Assembly: GCA_963801195.1 (NCBI GenBank)
Contig: CAWDDX010000003.1
Location: forward strand, 1,364,001 to 1,428,000
DNA from: SZUA-36 sp963801195
Lineage (GTDB): Bacteria; Pseudomonadota; Gammaproteobacteria; Xanthomonadales; SZUA-36
Length of the DNA stretch: 64,000 nucleotides
Direction of reading: 5' to 3'
The notes beneath the pieces were generated by a model. The model saw nothing but the letters and a program-made list of their open reading frames with translations, was not told the origin of the DNA and did no database searches. A program made the translations under genes and the position numbers. Below, one piece after another: positions 54,225 to 63,057 of the stretch (positions within the stretch are counted from its first letter, which is position 1; the number at the start of each line of letters is the position of its first letter).

Positions 54225-55880
54225 CTATTTCAGGGCTTTGAAAATCTGCCAGCCGCCGAGGGCCAGCAATATGAGCCCGGGTGCCGAGTAGCCCCACACA
54301 AACCATGGTCCGGTTCCCACGGCAACCAGGATGGCGCCCGGGATACTCAGTGAGCCACCGGCCAGCGCCTGCAATGATTTTCGGCGTGCGGTGGCTTGTT
54401 CGCGCCTGGCGATCGCGGCGTCTTCCGAGGCCGTGCGGGTCAGCAATTGACCGCTATTGGCCTTGACCAGGAAGTCGTGGACAAGCCCCGGTATTTCCGG
54501 TGCCGCGGCCAGCCAGCCGGGAAGCCGTTCGCTTAATTCCCGGGAAATGCTTTCGAAGTTATGTCTTTCCCTGAGGATGGTTTCCAGTTCGGGCTTGGCC
54601 ACCGACCAGATATCCAGTTCCGGGTCGAGTTGTCTGCCGAGACCTTCGATATTCAGCAGTGTCTTCTGTAACATCAGCAGCTGCGGTTGCAGGGTCAGCT
54701 GGAAGCGATGCGCAACCTGGAACAGATCGAACAGCAGTTTTCCAAATGACACCTCGTTCAGCGGACGCGTGAAATTGGGTTCGCCGACCGTCCTGACAGC
54801 TGCCTCCAGTTCGTCCAGGCGGGTATATGCGGGCACCCAGCCGGCATCGATGTGCAAGGCTGCGACGCGCCGGTAATTCTGGTTGAACAGCGCCTTGAAA
54901 TTCTCGGCGATGTAATACAGGTCCTTCGGCGACAGGCTGGCGACAATGCCAAAATCCATGGCGATAAAGGTCGGGTCGTCCGGGTTGCTGGCGTCCACCA
55001 GTATGTTACCGGGGTGCATGTCCGCGTGAAACAGGTTGTCGCGGAAAACCTGTTGGTAAAAAACCCGGATGCCCCGCCGTGCCAGTTTCTTCAGGTTCAC
55101 GCCATGCTCGCGCAATCCCTCGATATCGCCGACGGGCAGACCGGACACGCGCTCCATGACCATGACCCGTCTTTTGCACCATTTCCAGTGCACTTCCGGT
55201 ATATAGAGGTCCTTGGAGCTCTGAAAATTACGTCTTAGCATGGATGCATTGGCGGCTTCACGCTGCATGTCCAGTTCGTCGAAGACGACACCTTCGAACT
55301 CCCTCACCACTTCAAGCGGCTGGATTCTCGCGCCGCCCTGCAGAAACTTCTCTGCAATGCCCGCGACGGTCCTGAGCAGGTCGATGTCCTTGCGTAACTG
55401 TTTTTCTATACCGGGCCGCACCACCTTTACCACTGCTTCACGGCCATCGTGCAGGGTGGCCGGATGGACCTGGGCAATCGAGGCCGAGGCCAGCGGCTGG
55501 GTATCAAAGGAGGCGAATATGGTGTCGACCGGTTCACCGAGTGCTTTCTCTATAATGTCACGGGCCTGTTCGCCGGGAAAAGGCGGTACCTGGTCCTGTA
55601 AAAGCGCCAGCTCATTGGCGATATCTGGCGGCAGCAGATCCCTGCGGGTGGAGAGTATCTGCCCGAACTTCACATAAACAGGACCCAGGTCCTGCAAGGC
55701 CAGGCGCAGACGTTCGCCCCGCGCCAACCCGGATACATCCTTGGAGTTCGGGATAAGCACGCGCATCCAGCGCACGGGACCCGGTAAACGGTCCGTGTTG
55801 AAAAGTTCATCCAGGCGGTACTGTTTCAGGATGACACCGATGTGCCAGATGCGCAGAAACTGCCGCAGGCTGTGTCTCAC
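54225..55880 (-). CDS. ubiB: UbiB, ubiquinone biosynthesis kinase-like protein
   Basis: A 551-residue UbiB/ADCK-family protein needed for ubiquinone synthesis. The kinase-like core has GPVYVKFGQILSTRRDLLPP (KxGQ), the nucleotide region SIAQVHPATLHDG and VVKVVRPG, ERVSGLPVGD, and the catalytic loop FHADMHPGNILVD. A C-terminal hydrophobic pair (GAILVAVGTGPWFVWGY and PGLILLALGGW) anchors it to the membrane. It overlaps ubiJ by 4 bases and is followed by the acyltransferase gene. Confidence 0.95.
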   Translation of the reverse strand: MRHSLRQFLRIWHIGVILKQYRLDELFNTDRLPGPVRWMRVLIPNSKDVSGLARGERLRLALQDLGPVYVKFGQILSTRRDLLPPDIANELALLQDQVPPFPGEQARDIIEKALGEPVDTIFASFDTQPLASASIAQVHPATLHDGREAVVKVVRPGIEKQLRKDIDLLRTVAGIAEKFLQGGARIQPLEVVREFEGVVFDELDMQREAANASMLRRNFQSSKDLYIPEVHWKWCKRRVMVMERVSGLPVGDIEGLREHGVNLKKLARRGIRVFYQQVFRDNLFHADMHPGNILVDASNPDDPTFIAMDFGIVASLSPKDLYYIAENFKALFNQNYRRVAALHIDAGWVPAYTRLDELEAAVRTVGEPNFTRPLNEVSFGKLLFDLFQVAHRFQLTLQPQLLMLQKTLLNIEGLGRQLDPELDIWSVAKPELETILRERHNFESISRELSERLPGWLAAAPEIPGLVHDFLVKANSGQLLTRTASEDAAIARREQATARRKSLQALAGGSLSIPGAILVAVGTGPWFVWGYSAPGLILLALGGWQIFKALK

Positions 55881-56395
55881 GAACGGCGATCCTTGAGGAT
55901 GTCGGATATGACCTTGCTGGCGCTACGGGCGGTTTCCCGGGCAGTTTCCGCACCCTGGCGGAGACCCTGTGCAAGCTGGTGTCCGGCCACATCGCCGACC
56001 ATACCGGCGAGCGGGCCTTCCCAGTCGGGTTCGAGCTTGCGGAAGATGCGTTCGAGGTCGCGTGCGAGGCTTGCGTCACCGTTGATGTGGACCTTTGAAT
56101 CCGGCAGGCCCCAGTCGGCTTCCTCGGGCTCGGCCATCTTGAACAGGGCGACCGGTGTGCCGCTGATAACGGTATCCGGTTGACCTTCTGCCTCGAGGCG
56201 CACACGTACGACACCGTGTTTGAAGGTAAAAAAGAGCGTGATGGCAAGGCCTTGCAGATCGACCTGCAACAAACGTCCTTCCAACTTTTTCACCCGTTCC
56301 GGCGACTCCATATCCAGTTGCAGAACGTTGTTGATGGCGGTTTCGAGGGCAAACGCGAGCATGCCGGGCAAAGGTGTGATGTAATTGGAGGTCAT
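55877..56395 (-). CDS. ubiJ: UbiJ, SCP2-domain ubiquinone biosynthesis accessory factor
   Basis: A 172-residue protein with an SCP2-like lipid-binding domain (AFALETAINNVLQLDMES, EGQPDTVISGTPVALFKMAE). The second half is a long amphipathic helix (LAGMVGDVAGHQLAQGLRQG). UbiJ helps hold the soluble Ubi enzyme complex. It sits between ubiE and ubiB, the conserved order, and overlaps the ubiB start (ATGA). Confidence 0.92.
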   Translation of the reverse strand: MTSNYITPLPGMLAFALETAINNVLQLDMESPERVKKLEGRLLQVDLQGLAITLFFTFKHGVVRVRLEAEGQPDTVISGTPVALFKMAEPEEADWGLPDSKVHINGDASLARDLERIFRKLEPDWEGPLAGMVGDVAGHQLAQGLRQGAETARETARSASKVISDILKDRRS

Positions 56396-56412
56396 CTCAA
56401 CGATATCCGTGC

Positions 56413-57183
56413 TTAGCCGTGGTGGCCGCTGTGTATGGCGACCACCCCGCCAGTCAGGTTGCGGTAGGTGACTTTGGTGAAACCGGCACTCACCATCATA
56501 TCCGCGAGTTCATCCTGGCCGGGGTGTTTGCGAATGCTCTCGGCCAGGTAACGGTAACTGGCCTCATCATTGGCAACCAGCTTACCCAGCCTTGGCAATA
56601 TGCCGAACGAATAGCCGTCGTAAACTTTTTTGAGCGGCTCGAATTCCACTTTGGAAAACTCGAGGATCATGGCGCGGCCACCCGGTTTGAGCACGCGGTG
56701 CATTTCCCTCAGCGCGGCGTTCTGATCGGTGACGTTGCGTAATCCAAAAGCGATGGTCACCGCGTCAAATTCGCCGTCGGCAAAAGGCAGTTTTTCAGCA
56801 TTCGCCAGCGAGTATTCGATGTTGCCGACGATGCCGCGGTCCTCCATGCGCCGGCGGCCTACCGCGAGCATCGCCTCGTTGATATCGCTCAACACGACAC
56901 TGCCGCCCGAACCGACCCGCTTGCTCATCAACGCAGCGATATCACCGGTGCCACCGGCCAGGTCCAGCACCCGCTGTCCGGGATGAATGTTGCTGATGGC
57001 GATAAAATGGCGTTTCCAGAAGCGGTGAACACCGAAAGACATCAGGTCGTTCATCAGGTCGTATTTACCCGCCACTGATTCAAAAACGCCGCGAACCATG
57101 CGGGTTTTGTCTCCTACCGGCACATCCTGGTAGCCAAAATGGGTGGTGCCACCCTGTCCGGGTTTTTTATCCGTCTCTTGCAT
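56413..57183 (-). CDS. ubiE: UbiE, demethylmenaquinone/ubiquinone C-methyltransferase
   Basis: A 256-residue SAM-dependent methyltransferase. Motif I is VLDLAGGTGDIAALMS, preceded by VAGKYDLMNDLMSFGVHRFWK (UbiE signature), and GLRNVTDQNAALREMHRVLKPGG is a later block. It methylates 2-methoxy-6-polyprenyl-benzoquinol and, where present, demethylmenaquinol. First gene of the ubiE-ubiJ-ubiB operon. No DUF971 gene stands between it and hslU, unlike many gammaproteobacteria. Confidence 0.96.
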   Translation of the reverse strand: MQETDKKPGQGGTTHFGYQDVPVGDKTRMVRGVFESVAGKYDLMNDLMSFGVHRFWKRHFIAISNIHPGQRVLDLAGGTGDIAALMSKRVGSGGSVVLSDINEAMLAVGRRRMEDRGIVGNIEYSLANAEKLPFADGEFDAVTIAFGLRNVTDQNAALREMHRVLKPGGRAMILEFSKVEFEPLKKVYDGYSFGILPRLGKLVANDEASYRYLAESIRKHPGQDELADMMVSAGFTKVTYRNLTGGVVAIHSGHHG

Positions 57184-57314
57184 CGTTTAGACCCGTCTGA
57201 AGAAAAGGGTATTGTACCTTCACCGCGGATGAACGTGGCGATTTTAGCGTATCGCCCATTCCTGGCCGCGCATGCTGCAAGCTCGTGGCAGGAATTTGCT
57301 GACAGACATGTTCC

Positions 57315-58664
57315 CTAGAGGATGTAGCGGCTCAGGTCTTCATTTTCCGCCAGCGAAACCAGATGCTTGTCGACATAGGCGGCATCGAGCACGATTGCCT
57401 CGCCGCTGCGGTCCGGCGCCTCGAAGGATATGATGTCGAGCAATCGTTCCAGGATCGTATGCAAACGCCGCGCGCCAATGTTCTCGGTCGACTCGTTGAC
57501 CTGGGCGGCGATTTCGGCGATACGTCTGACCGCGTCTTCGCCGAACTTCAGGTCGAATCCTTCGGTCGCCATCAGGGCGGTGTACTGCTGCGTCAGGGAG
57601 GCCTTGGGCTCGGTCAGGATACGGGTGAAATCATCGGCATTCAGTGCGCGTAACTCCACCCGGATCGGCAAACGTCCCTGCAATTCGGGAATCAGGTCGG
57701 ATGGCTTGGAAAGGTGAAATGCACCGGATGCGATAAACAGCATGTGATCGGTTTTGACCATGCCGTAACGGGTGGAAACCGTGCAGCCTTCCACCAGTGG
57801 CAACAGGTCGCGTTGCACGCCTTCGCGTGACACATCGGCACCGGCGTATTCACTGCGCTTGGCGACCTTGTCCAGTTCATCGATAAATACGATGCCGTTC
57901 TGCTGGGCGGATTCCAAACCTTGCTGCTTGATCTCGTCATCGTTGATCAGCTTTGCGGACTCCTCTTCGATCAAAATCGGCATGGCGTCCTTGATACGCA
58001 TCTTGCGCTTCTTGGGTTTGCTGCCGCCCATGTTCTGGAACATGCCTTGCAGCTGGCTGGCCATCTCTTCCATGCCGGGGGGTGTCATGATTTCCACGCC
58101 GAATTGCGTGGTCGCCTCGAATTCTATTTCACGGTCATCCAATTCACCCGCCAGCAATTTGCGCAGCATTTTCTGACGTGTGGATGCATGGCTGTCACCG
58201 GTTTGCTCAGCAACGGGTTCGGGTTCATTGGCAAAACCGATGCGCGCGGGCTTTGGCAACAGGATATCCAGTACACGGTCACGCGCCGCGTCTTCGGCAC
58301 GTGCGCCGACCTTGTCCACCGCCTGCTCGCGCAGCATATTCACGGAGAAGTCGACCAGGTCACGGATGATGGATTCGACGTCCTTACCGACGTAACCGAC
58401 CTCGGTGAACTTGGTGGCTTCGACCTTGATGAAGGGCGCGTTGGCCAGCTTGGCCAGGCGCCTTGCGATCTCGGTTTTACCGACGCCGGTCGGACCGATC
58501 ATCAGGATGTTCTTGGGCGTTATTTCATTGCGTAATTCTTCATCGACCTGCATCCGGCGCCAGCGGTTGCGCAGGGCTATGGCCACGGCGCGCTTGGCGT
58601 CCGACTGGCTGATAATGTGCTCGTCCAGTTCCTGGACGATCTCGCGTGGTGTCATCTGTGTCAT
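57315..58664 (-). CDS. hslU: ATP-dependent protease ATPase subunit HslU
   Basis: A 449-residue HslU/ClpY, the AAA+ unfoldase of the HslUV protease. N-terminal TPREIVQELDEHIISQSDAK, Walker A IGPTGVGKTEIARRL, pore loop TEVGYVGKDVESIIRDL (GYVG), Walker B GIVFIDELDKVAK, and the C-terminal ESTENIGARRLHTILERLL ending in YIL. The intermediate I-domain is about residues 110-235. It starts 9 bases after the hslV stop. Confidence 0.97.
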   Translation of the reverse strand: MTQMTPREIVQELDEHIISQSDAKRAVAIALRNRWRRMQVDEELRNEITPKNILMIGPTGVGKTEIARRLAKLANAPFIKVEATKFTEVGYVGKDVESIIRDLVDFSVNMLREQAVDKVGARAEDAARDRVLDILLPKPARIGFANEPEPVAEQTGDSHASTRQKMLRKLLAGELDDREIEFEATTQFGVEIMTPPGMEEMASQLQGMFQNMGGSKPKKRKMRIKDAMPILIEEESAKLINDDEIKQQGLESAQQNGIVFIDELDKVAKRSEYAGADVSREGVQRDLLPLVEGCTVSTRYGMVKTDHMLFIASGAFHLSKPSDLIPELQGRLPIRVELRALNADDFTRILTEPKASLTQQYTALMATEGFDLKFGEDAVRRIAEIAAQVNESTENIGARRLHTILERLLDIISFEAPDRSGEAIVLDAAYVDKHLVSLAENEDLSRYIL

Positions 58665-58673
58665 ACCAGGTCT

Positions 58674-59213
58674 CTATATATCCAGGGTTTCAACAATTAT
58701 ATTTTCATTGGTGTAGATGCAGATCTCGGAAGCGATCTTCAGCGACTTCCTGACAATCGCCTCTGCATCCAGTTCCGTGGCGTCCAAATAGGCCATTGCC
58801 GCAGATTGCGCGAACGGCCCGCCCGAGCCAATTGCGATCAGACCGTTTTCCGGTTCAATGACATCGCCATTACCGGAGATCAGCAAAGAGTTTTCCCTGT
58901 CTGCGATTGCAAGTAGTGCTTCGAGGCGTCTGAGCATCCGGTCGGTACGCCAGTCTTTGGCCATTTCCACTGCGGCGCGCACGAGGTTGCCGGAGTATTT
59001 TTCCAGTTTGCCTTCGAAACGTTCAAACAATGTGAACGCATCGGCGGTGGCACCCGCGAAACCGGCGATGACCTGGTCCTTGTACATACGCCGTACTTTG
59101 CGTGCATTGGATTTCATCACGGTGTTGCCAAGCGTTACCTGGCCGTCTCCGCCCATGACCACCTTGTTGCCCCTGCGGACGGAGCAGATGGTTGTTCCCC
59201 GGTATTGTTCCAC
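58674..59213 (-). CDS. hslV: ATP-dependent protease peptidase subunit HslV
   Basis: A 179-residue threonine peptidase of the HslUV complex. The start GTG 59213 has AAGGAG 6 bases upstream and gives VEQYRGTTICSVRRGN, where cleavage exposes the catalytic Thr of TTICSV. Further motifs: GDGQVTLGNTVMK, RKVRRMYKDQVIAGFAG and the sodium-site residues near ENGLIAIGSGGPFAQ. The frame is open to 59270 but the ribosome site fixes the shorter form. Divergent from 59332. Confidence 0.97.
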   Translation of the reverse strand: MEQYRGTTICSVRRGNKVVMGGDGQVTLGNTVMKSNARKVRRMYKDQVIAGFAGATADAFTLFERFEGKLEKYSGNLVRAAVEMAKDWRTDRMLRRLEALLAIADRENSLLISGNGDVIEPENGLIAIGSGGPFAQSAAMAYLDATELDAEAIVRKSLKIASEICIYTNENIIVETLDI

Positions 59214-59331
59214 GCGATACTCCTTCTGGCTGCGTGAATCAAAGGTGGGGATAGCTGCCGATAATTGCAAGCATCATCTAACAAGCATGACGTAAACTAC
59301 GCTCCGTGTTATCGATTCAGGAGGACGGTCC

Positions 59332-59883
59332 GTGGGATTCGTGGTTGAAGTCATCTGGGCATTGCTATTGGTGGGTATACCGGTAGGTATTTTCACACTG
59401 GCGCTGGTCTGGTGGGCGCTCAAGCGCGGCTATCTGAAGGAGTCCACCGACACCAGCGCACTCAGGCTGGAACTGAAGACGATGTCCAAGTCCAATAAAA
59501 AGAAGAAAAAGCAGGCCGCCGCGGTTGAAAATGAACTACAGCATCCGCTGCAGAAAAAATGGGCGAAATTCGGCGGTGGTTTCTACGGTATCGTGGCGTT
59601 TTTCACCTACATCGTCATCGAGGTGAGAGAGGTCATTACGACGATCATGCATCTCGGTGGTTTTATCGATTTTATAATGCAGCTCAATTTCAATGTCATC
59701 GTCCAGATGTTCGTACAGGCGATGCTCAACTTTGTCAGCGCCATGGTATGGCCGGTATACTGGATGCAACGCATAGAAACAGGGCGGGTTTGGGTCTGGT
59801 TCCTGATGGCTTACGCGGGCTACTGGGCCGGTTTGAAGCTGGCCCAGCTATTGATGCAGCGCCGTTCAAAGGCGGCAAACTAA
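59332..59883 (+). CDS. hypothetical membrane protein
   Basis: A 183-residue protein starting GTG. One N-terminal membrane helix (residues 2-27: VIWALLLVGIPVGIFTLALVWW) and a Lys-rich stretch (MSKSNKKKKKQAAAVE) precede a hydrophobic region (FYGIVAFFTYIVIEVREVITTI, then FIMQLNFNVIVQMFVQAMLNF and VWVWFLMAYAGYWAGLKLAQLL). No recognised family. Divergent from hslV; the shared 118-base region may hold promoters for both. Confidence 0.65.
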   Translation: MGFVVEVIWALLLVGIPVGIFTLALVWWALKRGYLKESTDTSALRLELKTMSKSNKKKKKQAAAVENELQHPLQKKWAKFGGGFYGIVAFFTYIVIEVREVITTIMHLGGFIDFIMQLNFNVIVQMFVQAMLNFVSAMVWPVYWMQRIETGRVWVWFLMAYAGYWAGLKLAQLLMQRRSKAAN

Positions 59884-59912
59884 GGTGTTGCACTTCGTTT
59901 GTGAATTCGGAA

Positions 59913-60130
59913 GGACCTCCATCGAACTGGCAGAGTGCTAAACCAACCCGCTCCCCCACGACCGCTGTACCAACAACAAGCACCCCCATCTGATGAACGT
60001 CATCCCGGCGCAGGCCGGGACCTCCTTTGAACTGGCAGAGTGCTAAACCAACCCGCTCCCCCACGACCGCCGTACCAACAACAAGCACCGTCATCTGATG
60101 AACGTCATCCCGGCGCAGGCCGGGACCTCC
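59913..60130. repeat. 105-bp tandem duplication containing REP-like cores
   Basis: Two units of 105 bp (starting at GGACCTCC, 59913 and 60018, with the next GGACCTCC at 60123) share AACTGGCAGAGTGCTAAACC and the REP core GTCATCCCGG / CCGGGACC (near 60004-60019 and 60109-60124). Few differences between copies. Lies in the non-coding gap between the membrane protein gene and xerC. Confidence 0.85.
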
Positions 60131-60189
60131 CAACGTTTCCATAATCTTAAAAGAAGATCTAATTAAGCGCTCTGCTTATCATTTGGAGG

Positions 60190-60291
60190 TCCCGGCCTGC
60201 GCCGGGATGACGGTGCTAAATCGGGATGACGGTGCTAAATCGGGATGACGGTGCTAAATCGGGATGACGGTGCTAAATCGGGATGACATTC
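60190..60291. repeat. REP-like hairpin followed by five 19-bp tandem repeats
   Basis: An inverted repeat TCCCGGC / GCCGGGA (loop CTGC) at 60190-60207, then from 60203 the 19-bp unit CGGGATGACGGTGCTAAAT repeats, the fifth copy ending as CGGGATGACATT. This mirrors the array at 44871-45035. Not a CRISPR (no spacers). Confidence 0.9.
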
Positions 60292-60315
60292 GAGCTTGCT
60301 CGAATGTCACTTTTT
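60284..60315 (+). terminator. 12-bp hairpin overlapping the xerC stop
   Basis: A perfect 12-bp stem TGACATTCGAGC / GCTCGAATGTCA with a 2-base loop, followed by CTTTTTC on the + strand. Its right arm contains the xerC stop codon (complement). It probably ends transcription entering from the left. Confidence 0.6.
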
Positions 60316-61194
60316 CTTTGCCCTCGGATGTGCCTTGTCATAGACCTTTGCGAGGGTCTGAAAGTCCAGGTGGGTGTATATCTGGGTCGTCGAAATATCG
60401 GCGTGGCCCAGCAGTTCCTGGACCGCGCGCAGGTCGCCGGACGATTCCAGCATATGGCTGGCAAAACTGTGTCTCAACAGGTGCGGGTAAATGTTTTGTG
60501 GAATCCCCTGGCGTTTTGCCCAATAGCGGATGCGGGCCTGGATTGTGCGGGTGGATATCGGGTTTCCGCGTTGACTGACAAAGACGTTGGGTTGCTCAAA
60601 AGAAGCAAACTCACCCCGATTCTTACGCCACTCGAGCAGCGCTTCAGACGCCATGCGACCGACAGGTACCATGCGGGTGCGATTTCCTTTACCGGTAACC
60701 GTCACCATGCCTGAGGCAAGGTCGAGTTGTTCCCAGCGCAGGCCGGCAAGTTCCGACAGGCGCAGGCCGGAAGAGTAAAACAGCTCCATGATGGCCTTGT
60801 CCCTGATCGCGAGGGTCGTGTCGCATGGTATTTCCAGTAATTGGCCGATACTGTCCGCGTCCAGCGTGGCCGGCAGGTGCCGTGGGCTCTTGGGCGCCCT
60901 GACCGGTGTTGCCGGGTTGTGCTCCGCCAGTCCTTCGCGCAGCATCCAGCGAAACAGGCTGCGCATGGCGGATAGCATGCGCTGCAGTGACTTTCCACCC
61001 AGCCCCTGCCGGTGTCTTTGTGTGATCAGGGCGCGGATGTGGTGCTGTGTGATTTGTTCCGGCTTGTCTATTCCCCCGGCTTCGAGGAATCGCAACAGCT
61101 GGTCGAGGTCGCGCCGGTAGGCAGAGAGCGTGCGCGCGGACAGTCCGCGTTCGTTTTTCAGATACAGAAAAAAGTTTTTGACATGCGTCTGCAT
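60307..61194 (-). CDS. xerC: site-specific tyrosine recombinase XerC
   Basis: A 295-residue recombinase that, with XerD, resolves chromosome dimers at dif. Core-binding domain FFLYLKNERGLSARTLSAYR. Catalytic residues: Arg in SGLRLSELAGLRWEQLD, Lys in VTGKGNRTRMVPVG, HxxR in YPHLLRHSFASHMLE, His in VQELLGHADISTTQIY with the nucleophile Tyr in IYTHLDF. It is last in the lptM-dapF-DUF484-xerC block. Confidence 0.96.
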   Translation of the reverse strand: MQTHVKNFFLYLKNERGLSARTLSAYRRDLDQLLRFLEAGGIDKPEQITQHHIRALITQRHRQGLGGKSLQRMLSAMRSLFRWMLREGLAEHNPATPVRAPKSPRHLPATLDADSIGQLLEIPCDTTLAIRDKAIMELFYSSGLRLSELAGLRWEQLDLASGMVTVTGKGNRTRMVPVGRMASEALLEWRKNRGEFASFEQPNVFVSQRGNPISTRTIQARIRYWAKRQGIPQNIYPHLLRHSFASHMLESSGDLRAVQELLGHADISTTQIYTHLDFQTLAKVYDKAHPRAKKK

Positions 61195-61298
61195 ACCCGG
61201 TCAGCTTACACCAGATCTTCAGGCGGTGGAAAATTGTCAGGTATTACTTGAGCGGAACGGGGCCGGATGGTTATCCAATTCGGCCCGGCCAGATATTT

Positions 61299-61991
61299 TT
61301 AAGCTGACTTGCGGTGCTTTGCGGGTGTTTCCAGCGCCAGGCGGCTGGTGACGACATTGCCCAGCAGATCGAGGAACAGGGTTCCCATGCCGGGGTAAAA
61401 ACGCGCCGGATCGCTGCTGCCGATGGCCATCATGCCATTCTCGCCCATCGGTACCAGCACCATGGATTGCACCCATTGTGCGCGGGAGCCGAACAGGTAG
61501 TCACGTTTGTTGCGGTTCAGACGGCCGCAGACCGTGTTGCCCTTGTCCAGGTGATCCTGGAATTGTTGTATTTCCGGATCTTCCTTGCGGGCACGGAACA
61601 GCGGGGTTTTTGGTCCCGCTTCAATTTTCAGGTCAAAAAGGGTGATATTAAGGATATCGGCCTTGAATTCGTTCAGCAGGGCCTCGCTCAGCGCATCGAA
61701 GAACGAAGGCAGGTCGCCCATTGACATCAGCTCCAGCGTCAATTGGTGCAGGCGGGACATGAGCTTCTCGTTATCAGACGCGATCTGGATCAGCTGGTTA
61801 TGTTGTTGTTCGAGCGCCTCGTTCTGGTTGCGCAGGTATTGCACCTGTCTCTCGATCAACGAAACTGCCGGGCCGGCCGCGTGATTCAGTTCGAGGTGTT
61901 TCAGGAGTGCCGGCTGCCGTTCCAGGAAATCAGGATTCTGTCGCAGGTACCTGCAAACGATGTCTTCGACTGACCTGTTGTTATCACTCAT
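61299..61991 (-). CDS. DUF484 family protein
   Basis: A 230-residue protein of the DUF484 family usually found between dapF and xerC. N-terminal VCRYLRQNPDFLERQPALLK, a coiled coil (VQYLRNQNEALEQQHNQLI), and a GAF-like C-terminal half (MVLVPMGENGMMAIGSSDPARFYPGMGTLFLDLL). Function is not established. Its start overlaps dapF's stop by 4 bases. Confidence 0.92.
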   Translation of the reverse strand: MSDNNRSVEDIVCRYLRQNPDFLERQPALLKHLELNHAAGPAVSLIERQVQYLRNQNEALEQQHNQLIQIASDNEKLMSRLHQLTLELMSMGDLPSFFDALSEALLNEFKADILNITLFDLKIEAGPKTPLFRARKEDPEIQQFQDHLDKGNTVCGRLNRNKRDYLFGSRAQWVQSMVLVPMGENGMMAIGSSDPARFYPGMGTLFLDLLGNVVTSRLALETPAKHRKSA

Positions 61992-62818
61992 TCAAATTTC
62001 CCTTTGTAAACGTGAGTTGCAGGCCCCGTCATGATGACGGAATCATCCCCCCCCGTCCACTTTATTATAAGCCTTCCGCCTCTCTGGGTCACGTTTACTG
62101 TTTGATCAACCAGGTCGGCGCGGCGCAAAATGCTGACCGCGGCGCATGATCCGGATCCACAGGCGTTGGTTTCCCCGGCGCCGCCGCGTTCATAAACCCT
62201 GAGACGAATGTTGCCTCGATCCACGATCTGGGCAAATCCGGCGTTGCAGCCTTGCGGGAACGCCGGGTGACGTCCGATGGCGGCACCCAGTGCCTCTACA
62301 TCCACGCTAGCGATATCATCGACCACCATCAGCGAGTGAGGATTGGTCATCGATACCGCTCCAATCTTATAGGGCTGCCGGTTGATTTCCAGCGTGTACC
62401 AGCCATCGGCCGGTTCCAGCAGGACGGGAACCCGTTGGGGTGCAAATTTCGGCGCGCCCATATCAACCCGGACCAGCCCATTATCCAGGCACTCGATTTT
62501 TATCACGCCGGCAGGGCCGGCCAGTTCAAACGGGCCGGCGGGCGTCTCCCCGTTCAACTGTAAATAACGGCCGAGGCAACGAACACCGTTTCCGCATTGC
62601 TCCGCCTGGCTTCCATCCGCGTTCCAGATCTCAAATGCGGCGAGATACCTTTCATCTGCCGGCGGTCGCAGGACCATGACCTGGTCACAGCCAACTCCGG
62701 TGTGCCGGTTCGAAAGCTGTCTCGCAAGGCTTTCATCGAGAGCCAGGTCCTGTCGACGCAAGTCCAGGACGACGAAGTCATTACCCAGCCCATGCATTTT
62801 GTGAAATGTGAATGGCAT
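61988..62818 (-). CDS. dapF: diaminopimelate epimerase
   Basis: A 276-residue enzyme converting LL- to meso-diaminopimelate for lysine and peptidoglycan. The two catalytic Cys are in SQAEQCGNGVRCLGR and ETNACGSGSCAAVS. MHGLGNDFVVLDLR is the usual start. ATG 62818 overlaps the lptM stop by one base. In the conserved lptM-dapF-DUF484-xerC order. Confidence 0.97.
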   Translation of the reverse strand: MPFTFHKMHGLGNDFVVLDLRRQDLALDESLARQLSNRHTGVGCDQVMVLRPPADERYLAAFEIWNADGSQAEQCGNGVRCLGRYLQLNGETPAGPFELAGPAGVIKIECLDNGLVRVDMGAPKFAPQRVPVLLEPADGWYTLEINRQPYKIGAVSMTNPHSLMVVDDIASVDVEALGAAIGRHPAFPQGCNAGFAQIVDRGNIRLRVYERGGAGETNACGSGSCAAVSILRRADLVDQTVNVTQRGGRLIIKWTGGDDSVIMTGPATHVYKGKFE

Positions 62819-63015
62819 CAATGGCGGGCCGCCGGTCTGGTGCCGTTGTCATCCTTTTTATCTTTCACCTTTTTCTCGTTCCCATCCTTGTCGGCCGCTG
62901 TCGCCTTTTCTGCTGCCGGATTATCTTCCGGAAGATAAAGCGGTCCTTTGAGGCCGCAGGCTCCCAGCAAGGCAGTACACAGGAAAACAAGCAGGCTGGT
63001 TTTAACAGTTCGCAT
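62818..63015 (-). CDS. lptM: LptM (YifL-type) small lipoprotein
   Basis: A 65-residue lipoprotein with lipobox LLGACG (Cys20), followed by GLKGPLYLPEDNPA, the conserved LptM motif, and a Lys/Asp-rich tail. LptM assists LptD/LptE assembly in the outer membrane. Upstream of dapF as is usual; divergent from the esterase gene. Confidence 0.93.
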   Translation of the reverse strand: MRTVKTSLLVFLCTALLGACGLKGPLYLPEDNPAAEKATAADKDGNEKKVKDKKDDNGTRPAARH

Positions 63016-63057
63016 CGGTACGCAAATCCCGGTTGATTGACTGCTACACTATACGCC

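Noticed and set aside
59735..60142. 135-codon minus-strand frame over the 105-bp repeats
   Set aside because: Internal repetition mirrors the DNA duplication and it overlaps a real membrane protein gene.
60203..60291. Second CRISPR-like array
   Set aside because: Contiguous 19-bp copies, no spacers; a tandem REP half-site.
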